From Lepidodermella squamata (Eukaryota > Gastrotricha), in the NCBI GenBank assembly GCA_047495785.1, contig JBLDXI010000009.1:4526001-4590000 (forward strand): DNA of 64,000 bases. Reading direction: 5' to 3'. How positions within the stretch are numbered: position 1 is the first letter of the stretch; the number at the start of each line of letters is the position of its first letter. A program made the position numbers and the translations under genes. Below, piece by piece: positions 12,352 to 24,603 of this stretch. The notes beneath the pieces were generated by a model. It searched no databases. It was not told where the DNA came from and saw nothing but the letters and a program-made list of their open reading frames with translations.

Positions 12352-15300
12352 GGCCGATCAGGGATAGGTGCCAAACGAGGCGACTGAAAAGTTGTGGGAC
12401 TCGTTTTCTTGTCTTCGTCTTCAAGTTGGGAAAGTAGATCGGAGAAGCATAATTCACCTGCCTCTGTAATAAACCTGTTGCCATTGCATTCTACTTCCAA
12501 CAAAAATGGCCCGATTTTAGTCAATTTCCATTATTGAAAAAACAATCACATGAAACGTTACATCCACACAGAGCCTCACATAACGCCATTCAATCACTCC
12601 GGCAAACAGAAAACGTTAGCCAAGACAAGTTCGGCGTACAAATCTCCAGGTCGACGCTGATTGGTGGAACATATTTTTATTAAAATTTTCACACATAAAA
12701 TAATTTTAATCTAATTTCGCTAACAAAATAATAATTTTAATAATATTTATTTCTTTGATACAAAATTGCAGTTTTTAGCTGCATGCTAAAAATCGCGCGC
12801 TGAAATTTTTCAGTGTTTTTTGGACGACATCGTGGGGCTTCAGGTCGATTGTCCCGGAGATCTAGGTGCAAAATTGGTCTTATTTTTCCAGAAATTAGTA
12901 GCTCGATACTCCAGGAAGATAATTGTACAATATTAGCAAAAGCCTCATCCATATGTTGGCGTGCAAAATCGTTCTTATCCTTCCGAATGTCGCCGACCCT
13001 AAGACGTCATCGCACTAGGCTTTCAGAAAATGCGTACCTTAGTGTCTTCTCTAACCGAGCGCCATTTCTTTACCTTTGTTGCCGATTCAGGCTTCTTCTC
13101 TTCTGCTCAGACTGATCAACTCTGACACTTAACACCGTCTGGAATGGCTCGAGCGTTCCACACATCGCGAATCGACTCACAAAAAGAGTTTGCATGATCA
13201 TGAATAAATATTTCAGGGTTAATCTTAGCTTCCAGTTCGACTCATCGATTTTATGAGGTGTTGGAAGTTGCACTGGACAATCCGTTTTTGAACTTTCATG
13301 CATGTTATGTGCAAGTTCGCGCGCCAGTGCTATTGCACCAGTCAATGATTCAACCATTTGTTTACGAAAATAAGGCCTTGAATTTCCAGCGAATTTCCAA
13401 TCTACCTATGGAAAGTATTCTCACACAGGTACTTCTGCTTGAAATGTGGTCGCAATGCGGATCGATAAACAATACATTGATCAGTATATTGCTGCAATAA
13501 AAATGACGTGAATAACGAATAAAATCATGGAATCGGCGGTGCTTTTTTGCAGTGGCATTTCCGCTACGCTGCTTGTTCTGCCTTTCATAATAATTCTTAA
13601 TCGGAAGTCCAAGTCGTATTGAGGTTACGTTTACGAGTTTTCGTCGTCTAAGAGATCACGTGAACTCTGTCTGCGAGCTGCGGCATTCAAGACCTCCAAG
13701 AAATAACTAGGCGACTAGTTTTAGCGATGGAAATAGGAAATCGATTAAATGCATCAGACGAATGAATAAAATACGAGCTGCCAGCTGCATTATAGCGTCA
13801 ACGCCGCCGCTAAATGCAGCGGTCACTTACTCCTTTCGCGCCACTGTTTGTTTACCGCTGTTAGACCAGTTGTTTATGATAAACTCGCACAATCAATCCG
13901 GCGCCTTATACAGCTGATCGTGATTATGAACTGGTTCTCGGGACACCGAAAAGTTGAAAAAAGTCAAGGAATTTGCTTTCATGTTCGCTTTTACTTTTTG
14001 CAGTATTTATTATAATTTTATAGAAAAGAACAAGAACACATCGTTATCGTTAGCAATAACATTATATCGTAGAAGATGCTGTTATAATAAAAGTCAGTCG
14101 CTTCATCTGGCCGTTTCTTTCTTTTGCTAATTTCTGATTCTCATTCTCTTATCATCATCATCATAGAATATATTTATGTATAACACACACAGGGACTGAC
14201 CACAAAGTTGTAAATTACATAATATAGCGCTGTTACTGTTATCGTTTTACAACACTCAGTACTTTTAATTAGTAAGGTAAATCTATAGAAAAAATTACAC
14301 AGCTTCCGTGTATTTTTACGCTTTGTTCAGAGAGCACATTATCCCCACACGAATAAACAATAAGAACAATAATCGTGCGCTCGAAATTCCTCTCATTGAA
14401 ACTGAACAAATACGACACAGTACAATCAAAATAGTTCAAAATTTACACGCAACAAAACGGCAAACGCGAGGCTGTGGGATGAGAGCGAGAAAACCAAGAA
14501 GAGAGAGGACGCAGCACACTTCAGAATTCATAAAAATTCATCAATTTATCATTACTTTTTGCGTATAAAAAAAAACTTCCAACAAGAGGTAAAACGCGCT
14601 TTCCTCCTCATCTGCTTCATGTCAATATTTTCAAATATAATATTATTTTCATATAATAACGTTCGAGAAACGGTAAAAGAGATAAAAGCCAATGCGTTGT
14701 CCGGTTTTTTCATGTTTAAAACAACTTGGCGCGGCGGTGATGGAAAAAAATGAAGTGAATGATTAAAGTCAATCCGATTTCATAGGTAATCTACCAATCA
14801 TCTCTGCAAAAATAAGCCAACAATATTAAAGAAAAAAGCGCGGAAAAAATCAAATCGTCGATGAAAATTATAGAACTGATTTTTACACCTAATACTTAGG
14901 AACGGAAAAAAACCGAGGGGCGAATTAGCTTCGTGGTAATTTTTACCATCTTACCAAAGTATTTACAACAGTCTCCAGAGTTACAAATCATAACAACTAT
15001 TTTCAATAGTCGAATTGTTAGAAAAATAACGAAATTTTTGTATTTAGCAGCTCGAATTTTGCGGTGTGTTTGTGAATTTCCGACACAGAAACACGTGAAT
15101 CAAATTTGCTGTTACAAAACAAACCAGCTCCATGAACCCTATACTTACATTGAGAGAGATAGAGAGCGAGCGATCGAGCGAGCGAGACAAAAACTGAGCA
15201 GTCTTTCAATCTTTAGGCCACATTTAGGTAATGAATCGCGAGAAGTTGCTATTCCTCATGAGATATCAGTGATGAACAATGATGACGTATCATTTCATGT

Positions 15301-15476
15301 GCCTCTAATCCACCTTTACTACTACGCAAAAAATACTCGAGCAGAGAGTATCGAAATGTTGTGTGTTAACTTAGCCTGGTTTTATTAAGGTGGATTTATT
15401 ATTATTACCGTGATTTTTATTATTATGACGTTAATTTGTGTGGTTTTATAACTAGTATTTCTTTTCCGCGCTCCTG
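12352..15476. other. Spacer between INO80D-like and EPC genes
   Basis: About 3.1 kb without a supported gene. It should contain the EPC promoter (12.35-13 kb) and the INO80D-like 3' untranslated region; AATAAA complements lie at 15381-15386 and 15395-15400, less than 100 bp past that stop. The middle is AT-rich, with several short frames of no coding character and a GA-rich stretch near 15155-15190. Confidence 0.45.
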
Positions 15477-18400
15477 CTACTGTTGGTACATGGTACGCGA
15501 ATTGACGCCCGCCTGTTGGCTAGGCGGGTGGTGGTGCATCGTCGTCGGCATTTGCTGCCCGGGCCCTGCTTGAAACTGTTGTTGCTGTTGCAAAAATTGT
15601 TGCTGCTGCTGTTGCTGCTGCAGATACATTTGTTGCTGTTGCTGTTGCTGCTGCTGAAATTGTTGGTGGTGCAGCCAGTTTTGCTGGGCCTGATGGTACT
15701 GCTGCTGTTGCTGCTGCTGTGGCGGGACTTGCGACCCAGTGCTGGGCGCTGCCGCGACGAAACCGCCCTGTTGCGCTTGCATAGTCTGGGCAAAGTGGCC
15801 GCCGGGTCGCTGTTGCTGCATAGCCATGTGATGCTGAGCCATTTCGATCTTGAAAAATAAAATTGAAAATTAATATCACCGTAAATTAGGAGATTCTCAA
15901 GCTTGAAATTTCAAGATCCAATTCTTTCATTCGTGCTTCCAGGATCCCATTCAACTTAGCTATTAAACGTTATGGCTTTATTGGATCATTTTATCAACAG
16001 ATTTCCGGGAAAAATAATTCACATAAATTTCAATTTTGCTGAACCAATTATTAACATTGGTCTTAATCCTTATCATTTCCGTTCATCAAATAATGGAAAT
16101 ATATGCCATGATGGACGTAGAATTTTGAACTGATCGATTTCTTGCATGCATAAGGTAGCATAGGATCGAGTTTTATGTTGCAGCATCTCTCAGCAATGGA
16201 CATGTCTGGGATGCTACATTGCTCCGCGATGAGTCATTCACATGACGCACTATTAATACTATAATCGCTGTTACTTATGCTTTGGACTTTAGAAGCATTC
16301 TTTGCTGACAAATTACTCTAAAACGCTAGTTACAAAGCAGAGTGGTATTTGTATCGAGGAGCAAATACTTTTCCCTAATTTTAAAAATTTAGAGACTGAT
16401 CTAGGACAATTAATTATTAATTATCGATCTTTTTGGCAGAATAATCCAAGTTTTTGGATACAATTCGAGAGATAAATTGACACATGACTAGATTTTGAGT
16501 TTTTCAATAAATCTGATTAAAGTTACCCACCAATTTTTGAGAAGGAATATGAACATTTATATAAAAATTAAAAAAGTGGACTTGACATGTGTACCTGAGA
16601 CTGTTGAGGGGGCTGCGAGAAGGTGCGGTGAAGGCCCGCCCCAGGACCGCCAACGTACTGCTGCTGCTGCGGCTGGCCCGGTTGTTGCACCTGGCCCGGC
16701 TGCTGCTGCATGAACGCGTGCTGCGCCATCACCTGCGCCCCGTTCGGGTTCAGCGACTGGCTCTTCATCAACGCCGCGTGATGCACCGGGGTCTGCTGTT
16801 GCTGTTGTTGTTGTTGTTGCTGCTGCTGTTGCTGAGCCGCAGCTCCGGGGTAGAACGAAGGCGACGCCTGCGGGCCGGGCGACACGAAGCCGTTCTGCTG
16901 CGGCTGACCAGACCACGCCGGCGAGTTGAGGCCGCCCTGTTGCCGCGGCGACTGGGGCGGGAAGTCCGCGGCCGAGTTCTGCGCCTGCTGACTCACCGGC
17001 CCGTTCGGCGACCACGGCGGCGGCATCATGTACTGCTGCTGCTGGTACGAGGCCGAGTTCGGTGCCGACGACGCCGCCGCCGCCGGGTTGTTCTGCCCGC
17101 CCGGGCTCAACACCGGCCACGGCCGGTTCGACGGCGGGTTCGAAGCCGGGCTCTGAAACTGGCTGCTCGCCGCTTGATTCTGAGGCACAAAATTCGACGA
17201 CGATTCCGCCGGCGTTTCGCCCAGCAACATCGCCACGTCCGGGTTCGAGGCGGCCGAACTCTCCGCCGGCGGTTGAGACGCCGCCGGCGCCGCTGTCCCG
17301 TTATTACCCGACTCCGCAGTTGGGCCAAACGGGTCGAGCTCGGTATTGCGGTCATGCTGCGAGTCCTGGAGGATGCGGTGGAAGTCGCGCGAGTCCGCCG
17401 GGAGGGTCGATAGGAAGTCGTCGATCATGTTGTCGTCGAACAGTTGCATATCCTGGCCGACATCGCCGAGGTGGTTCTCATGGCTAGCGTTTAAAATGTC
17501 GTTGAAATCAACGCCAGACTCGTTGTTGTTCGTCGCTGAGCTGTCGAAGTTCGGCTGCGACGACTGCGGCTGCTGTTGTTGATTTTGGTGCCCGGGCGAG
17601 TTGAACGTCGACGAGGAAACGAGGCCGGACGTGGTTGAGGAAGATTCACCCGGCGGTTTCGCCGCTTCGGCAGCTGCCGCCCCTGTTGCCGGTTTCTTCT
17701 TCGTCCGATTGCGCTTTTTCTTCGATTTCGACGCGTCGGGCGCCGCGTTTTGCAGCGCGTCCGAGCCGGCACCCAGCGCCTGGGCGCCGCTGCTGGGCGC
17801 CATGGCCGGGGCGCCGTTCCACGACTGGACGGAGGCGCCGCCGCCGGCGTGTTCGGCGCACAGGGGCGCCTGGGGCCGGCGGACGTCGAAGGCGGGCCGC
17901 GGGCACCGCTGCAGGCCGTTCGCCGTCTGCCGCGCCGTGCAGTGCTCGAACAGCTTCTGGTCCACCGAGTACGTGATGTGCAGCGGGCAGTGGTTGGCGA
18001 ACGGCAGCGCCGGGTTCGCGCACCGCTGACAATTCGCACCTTGTGCAGCATCTTCAATGAAAACAAAATGGACAATTAACATTCGGCTCAAGTTGAGAAA
18101 AATTTAGATGAAAATCTTTCACTCGGTCTGGATGATAAAACGACATGGGATTCGATCTAATTCGAAGCAATTCCTCTAGATATCCGAAATTTTGTTTTGA
18201 GCTTCCGAGAATGTTGGAAATCAAGCGAATCGTTGAATAAATTAGAGTGAAATGCCGAGAAATCACAATTTTCTGGAGAAAATCTACCGATTTAGTTTGC
18301 TGGCACCGCTGGGTCCAGTTTCGAAATTTAAATGATCAACATGTCATAGAGCTGAAAACTCAAGAGCCCAGGACCCAGTACTTGATAGCGGAAAATCTCG

Positions 18401-21400
18401 CCATTCCGCCAGTTTATTATTGCTAGCAACTTTTTTATTCCCATTTCATTGAGATTTTCAACTCGAAAAATGATTAAACTTTTGAAAATGTGGAAAACCA
18501 CATGAATCCTTGAATAATATCCAAGTTAAGCATGAAGAGAAATAACAAAAAAATGTGACAGTTAACCGTCTCTTTTCGGAAGCGTAACAGTCACGCGGTT
18601 TCCCGTAACAAAATCTACTGAAAAAAGTTAATTTATTCCGATTTTTATTGCTTGCGCCGCTGAAATTTCAATCAACTGCAAGCGTAATTTGAGTCAAAAT
18701 TAAAAATTCAAATTATCACATTTTTTTAATAGCGAATATCTCGCCATTTCGTCAGTTTCTCATTGCTAGCAGATAGCAGAGGTTTGCTATTGAGATTTTG
18801 GATTATTTCGGCATTCGGATGACCAGAAATATTTTGTGTTACAAAACATATAAAAAAGCATCAATTTTATACTTGAATCCTGACTTGAAATTTAAATTAA
18901 ACATGAATTTTTCGATCCAATCATTATAAGCCTATGGAAACGACCATGTGCTGTACAAGCTAGTTTGTAGGCTACAGACACGGTTTCTCAAACAATTAGG
19001 CCGAAATTCAAGTCTGCTTCGCTTCTTTCATGACTAAATTTCGATCAATCTTATAAAAAATGACTAAAATGACTAGGGAAATGAAAAAACATACCATTTT
19101 GAGTCGATGAGTTGGCCGCGCCTGTTGCATCTGTCGTCGCAGCACCACCAGTAGCAACATCACAGGCACAGCGTTTGCGATTCTGCGGGCTGAACACGTC
19201 GGCGCCGCCCGCGCGCCGCAACAGCCGCTTCACCAGCGACCTGTCCGGCGCCGATATCCGCGTGCGGTGCAGCAACCGGTACAGCAGACGCCGGTCTTCG
19301 GCGAACAACTGCGCGAGCTGCTGCGCCTCGAGCGCGTTGTGCCCGCGCGGCATTGTGTTGGTTTTGAAGGCGGACCGCCGCAACACCACGGCTTGCTTCA
19401 GACTCGCTCGCAACCGCTCAATCGCTATCCGCCGATTTTCTGAAAAATCAAACAAAAATTCATGAGAAGAGATCTCAAACATTTCGATTTTCCCTTGGAA
19501 ATTTCACATTTTCGCAAATGACATTAAGACCATTCAGCCAATCACGAAAAATTCTCAACTTCCTAACCAGCAAACCAATTTTCGACAATTCTACGCTGCA
19601 TTGATTCGAAAACAAAGGCGAATAACGCAAAAATTCCTCACAATAGCGTAAAACGTGATAATTAACGTTTTTGTAAAATTTTGCCCAGGGCTGTTACATG
19701 TTAATTCCACGACTAACGCGATATGCAAAATAGGTCACACGAAACAAAAGAAAGTAATATCAGCTTGTTTTCCTGAAAAATCCTGATAGGTATTTTAAAC
19801 CTAGAACTGAATAAGACATCCTGATTTCACAATTTCCGGAAGGCTCATCACCCAGAAACGGCCAAGCTTAATCGAGATATAATCCTACTGTATGGATTTT
19901 GAGCAAAGTTTTGCAGTACTATTACTGTTACTCTTTGAACAACTTTTCTAACCCTTTTTCAAATGGTTAATAGCTCATAGCTCATTGTCAATATCAAGCA
20001 AATTTTAAAGAATACCGCTAGATTGAAGAAAGAAAACGTACCATTCGCTCTGAGTATATGCTCGCCTTCCATTTTAGACGGTGAGATAGTCGCAGGGATC
20101 GGAAGCTCGTCATCAGTAACAAACCACTCTGACCGCATAGGCATCTCCGCGATTTCAGTATCAACATCCTCGACAACGGGGCTCTTCTTGTCGATCGCCA
20201 TAAGGCCAGCCTCGTCCTCCAGTACCCCGTCGCCGTGACCGAGAATGTCAGAATGAAACATCCGCCGACTCGCCCAGTAGGCGTAGGCCATGAAGGCAGC
20301 TTCGCTAGGGAAGTAAGATCTCGCAGCGCACTGCTGAATTATGCCTTTATTCCGAGTGGCCGGTCGCTCTTTACCGACACAGGCCGGTAGCCGAGAACTG
20401 ACCTGGCCGAGGGAAACGCGGGCTAGAACCGGCAGCCGGTTGTCTAGCAGCTCATCCGTCGACAAAATCGGCAGCTCAGGCTGTAGATCGACTGGTTTCA
20501 ACACGATGGGGCTCGGGATAGACGGGCCGTTCTGGAGATTTGTCGACGAAATCTTCCGTCTCGGCTGGTCTTTGATCACGACCGGTTCCATTTTCCGTTG
20601 TTGAGGCGGGGCGATGAATTGAGGTTGATTCTGAGCAAAAAAGGCCTGTTGTTGCTGCGGTTGTTGATCTTGCATGGCGAATTGCTGCCTGACAGACTGC
20701 GCTGTTTGTTGCCTTTGTTCGTATGTAGCAATAGGTAACTGAGGAGTGAACGGCTGCCTTTGCTGAGCCTGAACTGGTGGCCGGATTTGTTGTTGCTGTT
20801 GTTGCCAAGAAGTCGGACCGTTTTGTTGCTGGTCGCTAGGCTGAGATTGAGGTTGAGGTATCGATGCCGGGATCGGTGGCGGAGGCGGTAGTGCGATGTA
20901 GTGACCACCGGTCGAACTCCGCGGCTGAAAATGCTGGGGCTGCTGAGTAGAATTCGGAATATGCTGCTGTGATTGGTAGCTCATTTGACCATTATATTGC
21001 ACGGGAGGGCCATTCGGCCGCATGCCACCACTAAACTGAGACGGACCGTTAGTAGCTAAAGGAAGACGAGCACCTGCATTCTGCATATTCATCTGCGGTT
21101 GTCTTTGATAAGAAGGTTCCACAGAAGAATTGTTATTATTCAAATCCTCCGAGCTACCATGCCGCACATTGGCTAATTTCCTATTTTTGGCAAGTCTGTG
21201 CTGAGCGGGCAGCACTGGAATATTGTTGTCATTCTCCGGGTCGACGAATGTGTAAGGATCGCCATTCGTCGCCGGATTACTTGTAGGGGCCGCTGCGGTT
21301 GCAGGCCCTACATCGTTCGAGTTAACCATTTTGGACAGCGGAGAGGAAGCAAGACCCACTCCTCCGCTGTAATCAGAAGATGAAGAACCACCGCAAGTTG

Positions 21401-21466
21401 GCTGCTGCTTCACCGGAGAACACGGAAGCATGCCAACGAAGTATTGGTGGCGATACCCGGAGGAAT
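15477..21466 (-). CDS. INO80D: INO80 complex subunit D-like protein (5' end not found)
   Basis: Candidate subunit of the INO80 chromatin-remodelling complex in the nucleus. Exons on the minus strand: 21466-20042, 19439-19095, 18051-16595, 15848-15477; phases agree, giving about 1199 residues. The diagnostic part begins the third exon. It is a C3Hc3H-type zinc finger reading NCQRCANPALPF, then NHCPLHI, then HCTARQ, then RCPRPAFD and PLCAEH, closely matching the second finger of INO80D. Exon 2 has a helical Arg-rich segment before it, as in the family. A short basic KNRK motif sits in exon 1. The remainder is low-complexity Gln/Pro/Ser, ending in long polyQ/His runs. The first exon opens at a splice acceptor (21467-21468), so upstream exons with the family's N-terminal finger may exist; otherwise translation could begin at the in-frame ATG at 21431. 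KANSL2 has a related finger, but the match to INO80D is better. Confidence 0.75.
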
Positions 21467-24400
21467 CTGCCACATTTCCAATCAATTAAACTAATAACAG
21501 CATCCTATTAAGAGAACGTTTCAGTATAAGCATCATGAGCTCAAAGGAGACAAAAACTGCTGTTCAGGATCAAAAACGAATAAATTCCGGAAAAAACTGA
21601 TGAAAAATCATGCATGCTAGCTGCCTCAGCTATTATGCTCTTCCGTGTTCCATGATTATGGTTCATTGGGATACGCAGATAAAAAAGCATAACTCATGTC
21701 TCTTGCTCAATGGCAAAGCAAAGCTTTTCTGCGATGATTAATTAGGAGCAATAGTGCGAAGGGAAACTCAGAGGAGACAGCGCGACAGATGACGCATAGT
21801 AAAACATAGGTAGCAGAAGTCTTCATAACTACATTCGCTATCTCAAGTTCCTCAGATGGACTGTGCCTAATGTAGAGCATATGAAAGCATTCCGCAACGC
21901 AGGGCCTGGGGTGGAAGGCATTCGTAATATAATAAATAGTTCAAGAAAGTAGATGCTCTACAATTAGGAACGTAGGAAGTTAAGGTCATTATGCATTGTA
22001 GAGGAGGGAAGCAGCATTGGGATCTAGAGCAAGTGACATTGAGATCGCGTAGCTAATGCGGGAGCAAAATATGGACAACTAATGGCGCTGAATGTATTTC
22101 CAGGTAATTGTAACATCCTAGAATGGTCCTAGAAAAAGAAAAACGTAAAAAAATGAAAAAAACACAAAAGCGCAAGCTGTGATCAGCAGAGTGAGCCTAA
22201 TCAGCGCACGGCCCGAGAGCACCGTCGGACTTTCATCTTTCAGCCGCGCGGCCTTTCAACAGTAAGGGATGGCTCCAGAATCATTGAAATGAATCAGAGC
22301 CATATAAGTTGCATCAAATGTCTAGAGTCCCGGAAAAACATTGAATTTCATCAGTTTTTTCACAGCTGAACCCATGTCCCAAAGCTTCGCTACGCGAAAA
22401 ACGGCAAGCGCAAAGCCGAAAAAAACGCGACGCTGAAAACTGAATTCAGCGATGTTTTTCACAGTTAAAAATTAATAAACACGTAATATTAATTAATTAA
22501 AATAAAACATATTTTTACATAAATATAAATTGCCGCAGGAGAAAAATTCATTTTAAAAAGTTCAAAAAATGCGTGTTTTTTCCAGATGCACCGAGCCGCT
22601 TATCAGCCGGTTCGCTTGTCGCTGCCAAAAAAAACACGTGAGGCGTCATTCGCGCTTGTCGAAAATGGGTACGAATACGGTGATCACATTCATTCACGTT
22701 TCAAGTTCGCTCGTGTGGTGCACTCTTCGCCGAACTTGAACTCCGTGCTCCGTGGCAAGTTTCACGGCTACAGTTGTCCCATCTCAAGAGATGTCCAAGT
22801 AATAAGGTCAAACAACGGTATTGTTCCCGCTTCGATAATTTTTTACTGCTCTGGATTCCGGACACTCACTCTCTCTAGGCCGAAGCCCCGCCGTCATTCA
22901 GGCAGCGCAGACTGCTAGCAGTAAGTTATGAATCAAGACTGCAGTATGATTTCGGTGACCGCTGCTTCGTTAACACTTGAAAATTCAAAAAGTCATCAAA
23001 TTTTCAGTTTTAAATGACCATTTTATTGTTTCAAACCTGGAGAAATTATTTTGGGTGAGAATAAAGACATCAAAAGAAGGGCGATGATAGAGATAGAGAG
23101 AGAAGAGTAGTCAAAGGATCAAGACGATCGCGCGCGCAAATGGGAGGATGAAGAAATCGAAGTATCAAGTAACGAACTCAAATGAATGATGATGCTGCGG
23201 AAATAAAAGGACAAGACGCTCATGATCATTATCGTACACATGTATAGCAACATTCATTTCAATCTTGATATCGCGTAAGAAGAATAAGGACTTTTATCAT
23301 CTCTGCAAGATCAACGTCCGCAAATATATATAATATATTTATTTCTTATAATTAGTCAACAATTAATTAATTACATATTTTATCAGCTACACATAACACA
23401 TTGCTTCGTTCAAATTTTTGCTGAGTAGTCGGCAAATATTAACAAGTAATGGTCATTAGTCGTGTTAGGTGTAACAACTAGGGAACAAAGAAGGAGGAAC
23501 AAAATTTGAACAAAACTACGCCGAGTCGACTGACTTGTGAACTCGCGATTGAAAAAACCACAACGCTGACGAGATAAATTCAGGAAGAAAACAAAGCGGT
23601 CTTTAGCTATCGTTTTCCATCAATCAAACGCATTCCTGGCAAGATAAGAACAGGTTCCTTCATCAATGAAGTCGTCTACAAGAAAAAACAAGCTATTTTT
23701 GTTGCATCTAATTGACAATTTTACAGAGCATCACCAAAAATTATTATTTATAATATTAACAAGCTAGAGAGTCGAACAAACAGTAGTAGTAGTAGCAGTA
23801 AAAAGCAAACAAAAAAATGGCCCACTTTTTGCAGTTTCATCAAATCGCCTTACATAGCATGTACAAAAAACGACGCGAAAAAAATTGCCGGTATTTTGAA
23901 TTTTTCTCAGAAAGAAAATGCTGTACAAGTTCGAGTTGTTTGTTTCATTATCTACACGAAGCGCGCGTCAACAAGAGAGAGAGAGAGAGAGCGAGAGAGA
24001 GAATAAGAAGATGATATAAAGAGAAATATGGGCCGGGCCAGCTGCTTTTGGGTCGCGGATTCAAGCGGTAACAGATATCCGAAAAAGTCAAACAAGAGTT
24101 AACCAGCGTTACAAAAGCGGCGGCCGAGCAAGACACGGACAATGTTGTGTTGTTGGTAGTGTTTTGCCGTTCGAGAAATACATTATTTTCATTTATTTAT
24201 GATGATGATTATAAGTATGAATTAGCACAATATATTGCCTCGATATATTCAAACTACTCGCAATATTTACTCCAGGTTTATCATTATTTATTCATTTATT
24301 TTTGATGACAGGCACATTGAATGTGTAATTGATGGATGGTATGAAGATGATGTTTTGCGCAGGTTTTTACACTGACTATAGAATCGTCCTTAGAAATTCA

Positions 24401-24603
24401 TCAATTTTTCACGACACGAAAAGCCAACATTGAGAAAATTTCGTACCAAAAAAACGAACGAACAGAAAACTGATGAACAACAAATCGCGTCGACGGCAGG
24501 CTGATGTAGCGATTTTTTTCATTATATAATCAATCAAAAATTTAGATACTTGTTTAGTAGCGAGATAGAGAGATTAGAGGACTCATTTAGTGTCATTTCG
24601 CTT
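21467..24603. other. INO80D-like upstream region and DLGAP 3' region
   Basis: No gene is firmly supported. Missing 5' exons of the INO80D-like gene could lie here, but no second Cys/His finger was found on the minus strand. A 110-codon plus-strand frame at 22586-22918 has no recognisable features. The DLGAP 3' untranslated region should descend from 24603; AATAAA complements lie near 24190 and 24285. A (GA)n tract is at 23974-24001. Confidence 0.4.
23974..24001. repeat. (GA)n microsatellite
   Basis: Alternating AG dinucleotides with one GCGA interruption, in the DLGAP 3' region. Confidence 0.8.

Noticed and set aside
16589-18079. Long Arg/Leu-rich frames on both strands over the INO80D-like exon
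   Set aside because: They are shadows of the GC-rich and polyQ exon in other frames. Only the 507-codon minus frame has the zinc finger and matching splice phases.
22586-22918. 110-codon plus-strand frame
   Set aside because: No recognisable motif, no adjoining exons and no promoter. It lies where INO80D-like 5' exons on the other strand would be expected. Kept only as a remote possibility.
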